Positions 16,521 through 24,967 are shown, counted from the stretch's first letter. The stretch: DNA of 64,000 nt from Paenibacillus sp. BIC5C1 (GCF_032399705.1 NZ_CP135922.1:2604001-2668000); one strand, 5' to 3'. A program made the numbers and translations. Notes: generated by a model from the letters alone, not told the origin.

Positions 16521-17003
16521 ATGAAGCAAGGCGCTATGTTTGATTCAGAAAGAAAATATAGATACTTATTGACTAGAGAATGGGATATTACGCTACCTAA
16601 GCTATTATACATAATGTTAAATCCCAGTACAGTAAATGAAAGCTCAGAGGATCAAACTTCGAGACAATGTCTATATTTTGCAAACAAATTTCAATATGGA
16701 TCACTTGAAGTAGTCAATCTCTATAGTTTGATATCAACCGATCCAAAAAGGCTAAAAGAATCATTAATAGACCCTGTAGGGCTTGAAACCGACAAGTACA
16801 TTATAGAAGCAGCATTAAGAGCCGATAAAGTGGTCATAGCATGGGGCGAAAAACATTTCTTTAACAAAAGAGACAAAAAAGTAATGGAATTATTGAGGAA
16901 TGAAGGAATTGATCTATTTTGCTTAAAGAAGGCTAAGTCTGGCCACCCTAGACATCCATCAAGACTTGGACACGACATAGATGAACTGATTTATTTCAGA
17001 TGA
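16521..17003 (+). CDS. DUF1643 family protein
   Basis: 160 residues with the DUF1643 pattern: LLYIMLNPSTVNE, then SRQCLYFA, VVNLYSLISTDP, VVIAWGEK and SGHPRHPSRLG. These proteins are common on mobile elements and have no proved function. Preceded by GAAGGTGAG and ATG 16521; enclosed by attC-like elements 1 and 2, so it forms a one-gene cassette of about 670 bp. Confidence 0.85.
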   Translation: MKQGAMFDSERKYRYLLTREWDITLPKLLYIMLNPSTVNESSEDQTSRQCLYFANKFQYGSLEVVNLYSLISTDPKRLKESLIDPVGLETDKYIIEAALRADKVVIAWGEKHFFNKRDKKVMELLRNEGIDLFCLKKAKSGHPRHPSRLGHDIDELIYFR

Positions 17004-17024
17004 TTATTCAGGTAGTAAATTCTG

Positions 17025-17143
17025 TCGTATAACATAATATTAAAGCGGCGGTTCCTTTTGAACCTTGGTCTGAGCTTGGATTTCGAGGAGGGATTTCAGC
17101 AGACAACCCCTTTGGGGTTCGTGAATACAGGAACGTTATACGA
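17025..17143 (+). repeat. attC-like element 2
   Basis: Left end CGTATAAC-ATAATATTAAAGCGGCGG, CCTTGGTCTG at 17063-17072, right end TTCGTGAATACAGGAAC-GTTATACG. The outer boxes CGTATAAC and GTTATACG are exact inverted repeats. The G of GTT lies 53 nt before the next start. Confidence 0.75.
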
Positions 17144-17187
17144 AATCATCGGAACAACATTCAAAACTAACTAAAGGAGTGACCTGA

Positions 17188-17574
17188 ATGATAAAGTCGC
17201 CTGGAGGTTCAATTTTTCCATATTATTATAAGGGTGGAGAAATCCATTGTCTTAAATATGGAAGTAAGTATAGAAAATATGATGAACTTTTTGAATTAAT
17301 GAGAATGGAAGAAGAATTTATTTTTAAAGCTAATAAAAAACTGAAGATATGGATTGATCTGTACGAAACATCTATAACAGAAATGGTTCTTCAAGAACTT
17401 GTGAACAATCTAAATAACTTGAATGGCTATGTAAAGAAAATCTCATTTGTTGGACTTTCAAGTACAAGTAAATGGAAGTTAAAGCGCAAAATAAAGAATT
17501 TAAAACTAGAATATCCTGTTTCATATTTCTCAGATCCGGAGGAAGCAAAGACTTGGTTGATAAGTGAAAGATAG
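17188..17574 (+). CDS. Small protein with STAS/SpoIIAA-like fold (predicted)
   Basis: 128 residues. The second half alternates strands and helices: KLKIWIDLYETSIT, then VKKISFVGLSSTSKWKLK and ending DPEEAKTWLISER, which resembles STAS/SpoIIAA-like or STAS-SEC14 small proteins with their usual last helix (EEAKxWL). No catalytic residues are evident. AAAGGAGTG precedes ATG 17188. Assignment is tentative. Confidence 0.55.
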   Translation: MIKSPGGSIFPYYYKGGEIHCLKYGSKYRKYDELFELMRMEEEFIFKANKKLKIWIDLYETSITEMVLQELVNNLNNLNGYVKKISFVGLSSTSKWKLKRKIKNLKLEYPVSYFSDPEEAKTWLISER

Positions 17575-17612
17575 TGAATGTAGCTCAAAAAGGTGATATC
17601 ACGTTATATGTA
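17575..17612 (+). repeat. Right half of a decayed attC-like element
   Basis: GTGAATGTAG directly after the stop codon, then CACGTTATATG at 17600-17610. Only the right-arm boxes can be matched; the left arm is missing. Confidence 0.35.
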
Positions 17613-17665
17613 ATAGCAACAAAGAAATAATAAAAAATTTTAAATTACTTTGGAGGTATGTCGAG

Positions 17666-18448
17666 ATGGAGAGCAAAAAAATCGATAGTAATGAATTCCC
17701 GATATTGGAATTTGATGAATCTCGAGTTGCAATAATAGAGGCGTCTAATTTTATCAAGCCAAAAGAAGAATTTGAATATTGTGTAATAACATTCTTTCGA
17801 GATGTAATTGAAAAAATGAAAACGGAGGGAAAGTTGAAAGAAGTTGCATCTCTACATTGTGAGACTGTAGATTTGCCAATATATGAAACATATTATGAAG
17901 GAAAAAAAGTACATATTACTTTGGGGTATTTAGGTGCTGCGGGTTCAGCTGGATTCTTAGAAGAACTGATAGCCTATGGTTTTCAGAAATTTATAGTTTG
18001 TGGTGGTGCAGGTGTATTAAAAAAAGACATTGCTGTTGGACATGTAATAGTACCAGTTTCGGCCGTGAGAGATGAAGGAGTATCATACCATTACATTAAG
18101 CCATCAAGAGAAATTGAATGTAATCTAGAGGTATTAAAAATCATAGAGGACGATTTTAATATACATAATGTCAGTTATATAAAGGCCAAAACCTGGACGA
18201 CAGATTCATTTTATAGAGAGACTAAAGAAAAGGTTGAGTTGCGGAAAGCAGAAGGGTGTGTAACCGTAGAAATGGAAGCAGCAGCATTTATGGCTGTTTC
18301 GCAATTTAGAAATGTAAAATTAGGTATTATCTTGTATGGCGGTGATGATTTAAGTGGTGTCGAATGGGATAGTCGAAGTTGGAATAGCAGATCAGAAATA
18401 AGAATAAACCTTGTTGAAATATCATTGCGGATATGCAGTTCTTTATAA
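17666..18448 (+). CDS. Nucleoside phosphorylase (uridine phosphorylase-like)
   Basis: 260 residues of the PNP/UDP phosphorylase superfamily. Visible motifs are GYLGAAGSAGFLEEL, the phosphate/substrate loop VCGGAGVL, and VEMEAAAFMAV, the family's Glu-Met-Glu ribose-binding block, followed by GGDDLSG carrying the Asp that acts on the base. It cleaves nucleosides with phosphate to base and pentose-1-phosphate. Here it could inactivate nucleoside antibiotics, as inference from its neighbours. TTGGAGGTATG precedes ATG 17666. Confidence 0.85.
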   Translation: MESKKIDSNEFPILEFDESRVAIIEASNFIKPKEEFEYCVITFFRDVIEKMKTEGKLKEVASLHCETVDLPIYETYYEGKKVHITLGYLGAAGSAGFLEELIAYGFQKFIVCGGAGVLKKDIAVGHVIVPVSAVRDEGVSYHYIKPSREIECNLEVLKIIEDDFNIHNVSYIKAKTWTTDSFYRETKEKVELRKAEGCVTVEMEAAAFMAVSQFRNVKLGIILYGGDDLSGVEWDSRSWNSRSEIRINLVEISLRICSSL

Positions 18449-18576
18449 AAGGAATAGCTATAGTATCCATTTATTAGTGTATTTATTAAAAGGGAAATGC
18501 TAAATAGACAAGCAGAAGTTAAATGTAAATATGACAACATAAATAAAATATGCGAAATCGAAGAAGGCAGTTACAA

Positions 18577-18732
18577 CATATATAACACCGTATTCACGCT
18601 GCGTCCCCTGATGGGGCCTTGGTCTGCAAGGGGCATTTCGGAAAAGTGGATTCAGCAGTCAACCCTGCGAAGCCACCCGATCTTAGCGGACCTTAAGCCT
18701 CTGGGGTTCGTGAATACAACATCGTTATACGC
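18577..18732 (+). repeat. attC-like element 3 (long)
   Basis: Left end ATATAAC-ACC-GTATTCACGCTGCG, CCTTGGTCTG at 18617-18626, right end TTCGTGAATACAACATC-GTTATACG. At about 156 bp it is the longest copy, with a longer variable middle. The G of GTT lies 52 nt before the next start. The rest of the 327-bp gap between genes shows nothing else convincing. Confidence 0.75.
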
Positions 18733-18775
18733 CAATACCGATAAATATTAAAGATAATATTTAAGGAGATAATTT

Positions 18776-19429
18776 ATGAAAGGTAAGGTACTCTTCTTAT
18801 TTTTTATTACGATAATGTTTTCATCTTGTCAAAATATTAGTCAATCGACTATTTTGAATAGCGAAACTAAATCAATAATGAATTCTGAACTGCCTCCTGA
18901 TGTAGAGAGTACAGGTAATGGAACCGAATCGAAAGAAGTAACTGAAGGTCGATCAGAGCCTTCTAACAATGAAGTGTTATCCATGAGAATAGGGAACTAC
19001 GATTTGAAAGGAGAATTTTATGATGAAATGCTTCGAAATCCTATAGATCATGATTATGAAGTAGAATTTAATGAATTACAAAATTCCAAAGAGATTATTA
19101 CAACAATGGGATGGGGGGAGCTGGAAGGCAAATATAAAGAGATTTGGGATAAAGAGTTGAATCAAATATATAAAAAGCTTCTTTCTAAGTTGGATAGAGA
19201 ACCAAGAGATGCACTAATCGAATCTCAGAAAGAATGGTTAAAGTATCACTTAAGGGAAACAAAATTTGTAGAGGAGACATTTATTAACAATGGTTACCTT
19301 GGATCAAAAGGATCGGTAAGCCTAGGCACGGTTATACGGGAGAGAATTAGGGAAAGAACAATGCAATTATTTGAATATCGATATTTGCTAGATGGCAAAG
19401 TTGAGTTTTTATACCCAAGTAAAAAATAG
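18776..19429 (+). CDS. Lipoprotein with LprI/DUF1311 domain
   Basis: 217 residues. N-terminal lipoprotein signal with lipobox FSSC (Cys18), a Ser/Glu-rich linker (residues 25-75), then a lysozyme-inhibitor-LprI-type (DUF1311) domain: LNQIYKKLLSKLDREPRDALIES cut around the family's LNxxYxxL and SQKEWLKY motifs and RTMQL near the end. Family members are surface proteins, some inhibiting lysozyme. AAGGAG lies 8 nt before ATG 18776. A lone gene between attC-like elements 3 and 4. Confidence 0.82.
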   Translation: MKGKVLFLFFITIMFSSCQNISQSTILNSETKSIMNSELPPDVESTGNGTESKEVTEGRSEPSNNEVLSMRIGNYDLKGEFYDEMLRNPIDHDYEVEFNELQNSKEIITTMGWGELEGKYKEIWDKELNQIYKKLLSKLDREPRDALIESQKEWLKYHLRETKFVEETFINNGYLGSKGSVSLGTVIRERIRERTMQLFEYRYLLDGKVEFLYPSKK

Positions 19430-19481
19430 AGTTGGAATCTTGATCACAGGTTTCTAGGTGATGCTTCGAAGACAGTAACGT

Positions 19482-19630
19482 CGCATAACAATGTATTCAT
19501 GTTGTGTGGCTATCACACCTTGGTTGTCAGATGTATAATCATGGAAGAACACTCAGACAACAAACGAGCCAGCTTAAGATAAGATCTATCTAAGGCTGGC
19601 TCGTTTCGTGAATACAAGAACGTTACATGA
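19482..19630 (+). repeat. attC-like element 4 with internal hairpin
   Basis: Left end CGCATAAC-AAT-GTATTCATG, CCTTGGTTGT at 19518, right end TTCGTGAATACAAGAAC-GTTACATG. The variable middle contains its own strong hairpin, ACGAGCCAGCTTA paired with TAAGGCTGGCTCGT (about 19563-19606). The G of GTT lies 54 nt before the next start. Confidence 0.72.
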
Positions 19631-19675
19631 AACTTTGGAACGACGACAAAAAAACAAATAAAGGAGATTAACTCA

Positions 19676-20479
19676 ATGTGTACTAGTTTTGCTGTTCATT
19701 TAGACAAGACATTTATTGGTATGAACTTCGATATTTCTCGAAGACCCATCAAAATTGTTTTGATTGGTGAAGATCAACTTTTAGTTCTTCAGAAGGATGA
19801 TGGACAATTTTATCCAGCATTCGGTTTGAATAGTAGTGGTACATTTATGAATTTACTAATGGTCGATCCAATTGAAGAAGGCAAATATAGACGTGGAAAG
19901 AATTGCGTACATATTATGAAATTGTTTGATGAAATTCTTTCTGGACGTATCGAGTTATCTCAATTAAGTGAATATTTAACCAATAACATAATTGTTAATG
20001 TCCCGAGTCATAGTGTCCACAGTTTGATAGCAGGGAGAAATAGGAAGACATATATTGTTGAGCCTGGAAGAAAGAACATCGATATTAATTCTTCTGATAG
20101 GGACTTCATGGTACTAACTAATTTTCCTGTATCGGATAATTTCGATAATGAATATAAGAAGGTTGAAGGATCAGGAAAGGATAGATATATAAAGGCCTAT
20201 GAAGTCATTACAAATAACAAAGAAACATTTAATATTGCAACAGGCCTTAACTTACTCAAGGATACTGCTCAGCAAAGTGGGGATTATCCAACCCAATTTT
20301 CAATTATATTTGTTCCAGAAGAAAGTAAAGTTCATTTTACTTTGAATGGAGATTTTACAAAGATATTTGAATTCTCATTTATCAATAAGCAAATTCAGAG
20401 TATTGAAGGTTTTACATGCAATAAGAGTCTTAAACTTACCAAAAAAGGTGTACTACTTTCAGAACTTGAAGATTGGTAA
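19676..20479 (+). CDS. Ntn-hydrolase (choloylglycine hydrolase / penicillin acylase type)
   Basis: 267 residues. It starts MCTSFAVHLDKTFIGMNFD: Cys2 would become the N-terminal nucleophile after loss of Met, and GMNFD matches the family's NxD. Later blocks include LNSSGTFMNLLMVDP and a VLTNFPV Asn region. Enzymes of this group cleave linear amides such as bile salt conjugates, acyl-homoserine lactones or penicillin V. It is shorter than bile salt hydrolase (about 320). AAAGGAG precedes ATG 19676. A drug-inactivating role is only inferred from context. Confidence 0.8.
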   Translation: MCTSFAVHLDKTFIGMNFDISRRPIKIVLIGEDQLLVLQKDDGQFYPAFGLNSSGTFMNLLMVDPIEEGKYRRGKNCVHIMKLFDEILSGRIELSQLSEYLTNNIIVNVPSHSVHSLIAGRNRKTYIVEPGRKNIDINSSDRDFMVLTNFPVSDNFDNEYKKVEGSGKDRYIKAYEVITNNKETFNIATGLNLLKDTAQQSGDYPTQFSIIFVPEESKVHFTLNGDFTKIFEFSFINKQIQSIEGFTCNKSLKLTKKGVLLSELEDW

Positions 20480-20530
20480 TGACTGTACAGATATAGGAAT
20501 AGGATTTCGAGAGTTATTCAATGTCCGAAG

Positions 20531-20573
20531 CATCACATAACATTATATTCACGCGTAGGGCCTCGTTATCCGA
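20531..20573 (+). repeat. attC-like element 5, shortened
   Basis: Left arm CACATAAC-ATTA-TATTCACGCG is intact, but the right arm is reduced to CCTCGTTATCCG. It looks like an internal deletion that kept the outer GTTAT box, 48 nt before the next start. Confidence 0.6.
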
Positions 20574-20612
20574 AATTGGCATAAAGATAATAAGCCCATT
20601 GGAGGCGATACC

Positions 20613-21548
20613 ATGGTAGAACACAAAATTGAATTATCCCAAGAAACACTAATTGGTTCATTTACTAAAGAAGTGGCTCCTATCCTTTCGGTGTCATCTG
20701 GTGATTCCATACGTTTTGAAACATTAGATGCTGGTTGGGGGACTGGGAAAAGTAATAGTGAAAGAAAGAAACCATTTTCAAGAAAAGAAAAAGTTGATGG
20801 CGGTCACGCCTTGGTGGGACCTATTTATATTGAAGGTGCTAAGAAAGGGATGACTTTAGAGATTGAGTTTAATGATATTATACCTGGGCAATATGGTTTT
20901 ACTGCTGCAGGTCAATATCCTAATTGGCAAAATCAGAAGTTACATTTGACCGAATATAAGGAAATTAGCCTTGATTGGAAACTCGATAATAAATCCATGA
21001 TGGGAGTATGTGAAATCAATGGCAATTCCTTCTCAGTTTCATTACGACCTTTCATGGGCGTTATTGGAATGCCTCCAGATGACATAGGAATTCACTCTAC
21101 TTGGCCACCACGTTATTGTGGTGGGAATATTGATTGTAAAGAGCTTGTGAAAGGAAGCAAATTGTATCTTCCTATTTCTGTTGATGGGGGTTACCTTGCT
21201 ATAGGTGATGGTCATGCTTTGCAAGGGGATGGAGAAATCAGTTGCCAAGCTATTGAATGTCCGATGGAGGTTGTAGATATAACTGTAAATTTGATTGAAG
21301 GCATAGATTTGTTAAACCCCCGAGCTAATACTCCTGCAGGTTGGATTACTTTTGGGTTTCATGAAGATCTTAATGAAGCAACCGTTCAAGCTTTAGATGG
21401 AATGCTTACCTTGATGGGTGAGTTGTATGGTTTAAATCGTGTTGAAGCTATTGCTTTAGGGAGTTCAGTTGTTGATCTACGTATAACGCAAATTGTGAAT
21501 GGGGTTAAAGGGGTACATGCCTGTCTACCACATGGAATTTTGAAGTGA
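20613..21548 (+). CDS. Acetamidase/formamidase family amidohydrolase
   Basis: 311 residues of the FmdA/AmdA family. Recognisable are GHALVGPIYIEGAKKGMTLE, the metal-binding GGNIDCKEL region and GDGHALQGDGEISCQ (family GD.HAxQGDGE). These hydrolases release ammonia from formamide, acetamide and related short amides, in the cytoplasm. Full length for the family. TTGGAGG lies 9 nt before ATG 20613. Confidence 0.88.
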   Translation: MVEHKIELSQETLIGSFTKEVAPILSVSSGDSIRFETLDAGWGTGKSNSERKKPFSRKEKVDGGHALVGPIYIEGAKKGMTLEIEFNDIIPGQYGFTAAGQYPNWQNQKLHLTEYKEISLDWKLDNKSMMGVCEINGNSFSVSLRPFMGVIGMPPDDIGIHSTWPPRYCGGNIDCKELVKGSKLYLPISVDGGYLAIGDGHALQGDGEISCQAIECPMEVVDITVNLIEGIDLLNPRANTPAGWITFGFHEDLNEATVQALDGMLTLMGELYGLNRVEAIALGSSVVDLRITQIVNGVKGVHACLPHGILK

Positions 21549-21570
21549 TTCGAACGTAACTCGAAAAGGA

Positions 21571-21668
21571 CGCCAATATCGTATTCACGCTGCGGGTATT
21601 CGCCCTGGATCCGACAGGAGTCGGAGCAAACGCTGGGTAGTAAAACACAAGGGAATGGACGTTGCAAA
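21571..21668 (+). repeat. attC-like element 6, degenerate
   Basis: GTATTCACGCTGCGG is intact at 21580-21595, but the left outer box reads CCAATATC instead of ATAAC, the CCTTGG box is CCCTGG, and the right arm has decayed to GGACGTTGCAAA. Confidence 0.5.
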
Positions 21669-21730
21669 TATATCAACTTTATGTGAAACCATAGTGCGAC
21701 ATTTAATGAAAGCATCTAAAGGAGGCTTGT

Positions 21731-22297
21731 ATGAAGACAATTATCTATATGGTTAGGCATGGAGAATCACCATACAACGAAGGAAATGAAAGAACAAGAG
21801 GGCTTACCCCAAAAGGAAAGATCGATATTGAAAAAGTAACGAAATTACTTATAGGTGAAGGAATAGATATGATTATATCAAGTCCTTATACTCGAGCAAT
21901 TCTGAGTGTTGAGGGATTGGCCGAGCACTTAAAGTTAGATATTAAAGTATTTGAAGATCTTAGAGAACGACATTTTGCATCTTATAATATTGAAAATGCA
22001 GAGTTAATGTCTAGTATCAGAGAGAGTTTTAATGATTTTGATTATACCTTGCCGGGTGGAGAGTCCAATGCTGATTGTCAGAAAAGAGCACTCTCAGTTA
22101 TAAACCCCCTCCTAAAAGAGAACAGAGGGAAGAAAATAGCCATCGGGACTCATGGTCTTGTGATGACTTTGATGATGAATCATTTTGATTCAGCTTTTGG
22201 TTTGGAGTTTTTGAATCAATTAAAGAAACCAGATATTTATAAAATGCAATTCGAGGACTTAGAATTAGAAGAAGTAACAAGAATGTGGAATGATTAG
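21731..22297 (+). CDS. Histidine phosphatase (phosphoglycerate mutase-like)
   Basis: 188 residues. VRHGES carries the RHG catalytic motif (His11 phospho-acceptor); SSPYTRA gives the second Arg; GTHGLVM gives the late catalytic His; a Glu at RERHF is the likely acid. Small cytoplasmic members dephosphorylate sugar phosphates or nucleotides. AAAGGAGG precedes ATG 21731. Single-gene unit between attC-like elements 6 and 7. Confidence 0.87.
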   Translation: MKTIIYMVRHGESPYNEGNERTRGLTPKGKIDIEKVTKLLIGEGIDMIISSPYTRAILSVEGLAEHLKLDIKVFEDLRERHFASYNIENAELMSSIRESFNDFDYTLPGGESNADCQKRALSVINPLLKENRGKKIAIGTHGLVMTLMMNHFDSAFGLEFLNQLKKPDIYKMQFEDLELEEVTRMWND

Positions 22298-22330
22298 ATT
22301 TCCTAAGGAATATAAAGAAAACTGTGACAT

Positions 22331-22390
22331 TACATGACAGAGTATTCACGCTGCGAGCTCGGCGTCGTGAATACAGGAACGTTATATGAA
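22331..22390 (+). repeat. attC-like element 7 (minimal, 60 bp)
   Basis: Compact near-perfect hairpin: GTATTCACG-CTGCGAGCTCGGCGT-CGTGAATAC, then AGGAAC-GTTATATG. The left outer box is weak (ACATGAC). At this size it matches the shortest integron attC sites. The G of GTT lies 54 nt before the next start. Confidence 0.72.
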
Positions 22391-22434
22391 AACATCCAAA
22401 TAATTAAAACATCTTAGAAGGATGAAAAGATAAA

Positions 22435-22824
22435 ATGATAAAATCTATTAGTATTGATGAATCGATTGGGGCCACATTTAAGGAAGAAATCGTTGTGAAT
22501 CCTACATGGACGGACACTTTAAGTTTTTTAAGAAAACTCGATGGAGATAAATTTACATTAGTATTTTTTGAGATATCAGACACGGATTCAGCATTAGTTG
22601 GAGGCGGACCTGAATATTTCATTGTGTCTATTACAATTGATGATACTATATATACTCTTATGAACGATAAACTGGGCAACAGTGAAATTTCTCTGGTTGC
22701 TGGTGGTCAGTTAGGCAATTATTGCGACAACATTTGTATAGAATTAATTCCCATGCTTGAAGTAATAAAGTATTTTTATGAAACTGGAAAAATACTCGAA
22801 GCACATATATGGAAACAAGAATAA
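22435..22824 (+). CDS. Imm1-like immunity protein (tentative)
   Basis: 129 residues. The order of motifs LVGGGPEYFIVSI, LVAGGQLGNYCDN and a tail FYETGKILEAHIW resembles the Imm1 immunity family, which protects against polymorphic-toxin nucleases or deaminases. No toxin gene is nearby, so it would be an orphan immunity gene, as often found in arrays of captured genes. Ribosome site AAGGATGAAAAG before ATG 22435. Confidence 0.5.
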   Translation: MIKSISIDESIGATFKEEIVVNPTWTDTLSFLRKLDGDKFTLVFFEISDTDSALVGGGPEYFIVSITIDDTIYTLMNDKLGNSEISLVAGGQLGNYCDNICIELIPMLEVIKYFYETGKILEAHIWKQE

Positions 22825-22861
22825 AGAATAATAATTATTTTGATGTAACTCGAAGAAGTGA

Positions 22862-23380
22862 GTGACTTCAAATAATGTCGAATTCAACGTATCAGTTTTC
22901 GGGTTAAAACCGAATGCTTTACATCGCTGTACGTTCACTTATGGTGGCTCTCAAGATGCTCCGAAGGAAATGGGGACATATGAGGAATTAGAAACCCAAG
23001 TTCATGGAGATATAGTTCTTGATGATGATGTGGAAATTTTAGTAGCTGACCCATCGTTCAAAGGAACAGAAATAGGAAATTACTTAGAGCAAACCTGCAT
23101 CAACTATTCCATTGAACTATTTTGGCATATGGGATTTGAGATGCGTGCAGAGGAAGTGCCCTCTGATTTTAGAGGTCCAAGCATGCCCTCATTAGCGAAG
23201 CGAATCGCAAGCAACGGTAACATTGACGCAAGTGTAATCGGGAGTGCTGTCAACGATTTGAAATGCAATCCTGGTCTCTGGTCTGACAGAGGTAATTACG
23301 AAGAAGTGCTTCAGGAATTAAAATACATGTGGCATATACTCGTTCGATATGGTAAATCGATTGCTGATCAGAGTAATTGA
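22862..23380 (+). CDS. Hypothetical protein
   Basis: 172 residues, no family recognised. It starts GTG at 22862 with GAAGAAGTGAG as a poor ribosome site, so the start is uncertain. The sequence is soluble and mixed alpha/beta, with VEILVADPSFKG near residue 57 and a helical C-terminus. TGTAACTCGAAG just upstream also occurs in variant form before the genes at 21571 and 23447 (TAACTCG), perhaps part of worn element ends. Confidence 0.55.
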   Translation: MTSNNVEFNVSVFGLKPNALHRCTFTYGGSQDAPKEMGTYEELETQVHGDIVLDDDVEILVADPSFKGTEIGNYLEQTCINYSIELFWHMGFEMRAEEVPSDFRGPSMPSLAKRIASNGNIDASVIGSAVNDLKCNPGLWSDRGNYEEVLQELKYMWHILVRYGKSIADQSN

Positions 23381-23446
23381 TTTTTACTGAAGATTATTAG
23401 AATCATAGACACTTTAAATATAACTCGCGCAAAGGAAGATGAGAAA

Positions 23447-23962
23447 ATGGATAAAGGGAAAATTATATTTTTGAATGGCGTAACCAGTTCAGGTAAAACT
23501 TCAATCGTAGAAGCGATGCAAAATTACTCTGAACCCTTTTTTTATGTTGTGGCCAATGATCTTTTTGAAAATACGATTGGTGATAAACATTTGCAAAAAG
23601 ACTACTGGAAGTATTTAAGTGAAGCCATCATTCTAATGTATCATACAGCAAAGTTATTTTCCGATCATGGAAAGAATGTTTTAATCGATGGGATACTTGT
23701 TGAAAGACCTGAATTAAAGCCGCACTATGATAAAGTTCAAGATATATTTGATGGATATTCTTTGGATATCGTTGAGGTGTACTGCCCATTAGATCTTTGT
23801 CGTAAGCGAAATATAGAACGTAGTGACAGAAGAAAAGATCAATCCGATGAGCAAACTAAAATAATGTCGCAACACATTCACTATAGCTTTTCAGTCGATA
23901 CGAGTTTGAATACGCCGGAAGAATGTGCAGAAATAATTATCAAATCAGTATTCAAAAAATAA
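23447..23962 (+). CDS. Chloramphenicol phosphotransferase-like P-loop kinase
   Basis: 171 residues. Walker A GVTSSGKTS at residues 10-18, followed by the CPT-family pattern VLIDGIL and a late basic loop KRNIERSDRRKDQ (lid). The chloramphenicol 3-O-phosphotransferase of Streptomyces is the founding member; specificity for chloramphenicol cannot be assumed here. CAAAGGAAG precedes ATG 23447. Confidence 0.75.
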   Translation: MDKGKIIFLNGVTSSGKTSIVEAMQNYSEPFFYVVANDLFENTIGDKHLQKDYWKYLSEAIILMYHTAKLFSDHGKNVLIDGILVERPELKPHYDKVQDIFDGYSLDIVEVYCPLDLCRKRNIERSDRRKDQSDEQTKIMSQHIHYSFSVDTSLNTPEECAEIIIKSVFKK

Positions 23963-24045
23963 TTTAATTGATTGAAAATATCAGTTCAAGGAAGCAGAAT
24001 CAGGAAAACACACTTCAAACTTTCAGTTGAGGGGGAGGAAGAAGC

Positions 24046-24666
24046 ATGGGTTCAAGAATAATGCATCTGATTGTGGCGAATAGAATTGCAGATTCCTTAT
24101 CTATAGTAGATAAAACACCTTTTTTACTTGGAAATATTGCACCGGACGCAGTTACAACAAAAGATTCATCACATTTTTTTGCTGGTGAAATTCAGGATTA
24201 TTCAAGAAACGTAGACTATAAAGGATTTTACATAAGTATCGATCACAGGCAGAGGACCTTTATGTTCTGGGTTATTTCACACATTTAATTGCCGATGATA
24301 TATGGTTGAAAGGTTTTAATTTACCTTGGTTAAGGAACAGAATGGAAGCTAATGAGGTTATATAAACAGTATCATAACGACTTTAAATTATTGAATGGGA
24401 AGTTGCTTGAACATTATGGATATGAAGAGGAATTAAGAAACAGGCTCAATTACATTCCAACAATACCGGATTTAGAAGAAGTTAAATCTACAGATGTCGA
24501 GAAGTTTGTGCCATATGTATTTAATGATTTGAATTATGACAAAGAAATTTTGATAGAAGCCCTCCTTAATGTTTTTACTTTTGAGCAGATCATTGGATAC
24601 TTAGAGACATCAGTCGATATGGGATTATTGAATATGAAGTATTTAAAGATAAAGTATAATTTGTAA
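24046..24666 (+). pseudogene. Zinc-dependent phospholipase C-like protein, two frameshifts
   Basis: Three pieces in different frames read as one protein: MGSRIMHLIVANRIAD to about base 24227, then LHKYRSQAEDLYVLGYFTHL with IADDIW (24228-24359), then YKQYHNDFKLLNGKLLEHYG to the stop at 24664. A single-base loss in the T run at 24226-24229 and a single-base gain near 24358-24362 would restore one frame of about 207 codons. The His/Asp pattern (GNIAPDA, FTHLIADD) fits the zinc-dependent phospholipase C/hydrolase family. GAGGGGGAGG precedes ATG 24046. Either a pseudogene or two indel errors. Confidence 0.7.
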
Positions 24667-24687
24667 GTAATTTCATGAATTCTGAAG

Positions 24688-24780
24688 CATCCCATAACAA
24701 TACATCCACGTATCGTAACCGCCTGATAGCTGCTCGGTCTATAGTCATGAGAGAAAGTACACCGAAATGTCATGTGGCTC
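24688..24780 (+). repeat. attC-like element 8, degenerate
   Basis: Left arm CCATAACAATACATCCACG is close to the other copies; GCTCGGTCTATAG in the middle recalls CCTTGGTCTG; the right arm has decayed and no GTTAT box is visible. Confidence 0.45.
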
Positions 24781-24892
24781 GAAGTTGTAAATATAATAAT
24801 TAATCTAACGGACAGATTAATAGTAAATGAAGGAGTAAACTATAATTCGCCGAATACTATTTAGGTATAAATAAGTAAAGGAGGATTATATT

Positions 24893-24952
24893 ATGTGGTT
24901 TTGTTGTGTGTATAAAAAACCGATAAGAATCCGTAATCTCCCTCAATATTAA
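24893..24952 (+). CDS. 19-codon leader peptide of an attenuator
   Basis: ATG 24893 follows AAAGGAGG by 8 nt and encodes MWFCCVYKKPIRIRNLPQY before a TAA. Its last five codons and stop lie in the 5' arm and loop of a hairpin that covers the ribosome site of the next gene. This is the layout of inducible resistance leaders such as those of erm and cat genes. Confidence 0.65.
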   Translation: MWFCCVYKKPIRIRNLPQY

Positions 24953-24967
24953 AAATTGAGGAGGATT
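24935..24967 (+). promoter_or_regulatory. Translational attenuator hairpin masking a ribosome site
   Basis: AATCTCCCTCAAT (24935-24947) pairs with ATTGAGGAGGATT (24955-24967) with one C-A mismatch and one G-U pair, loop 7 nt. The 3' arm contains all of GAGGAGG, the ribosome site of the gene at 24971. A ribosome stalled in the leader would open it. Confidence 0.65.

Noticed and set aside
18497..18751. 84-codon ORF running through attC-like element 3
   Set aside because: It is the translation of the repeat itself; composition and position match the palindrome, not a gene.
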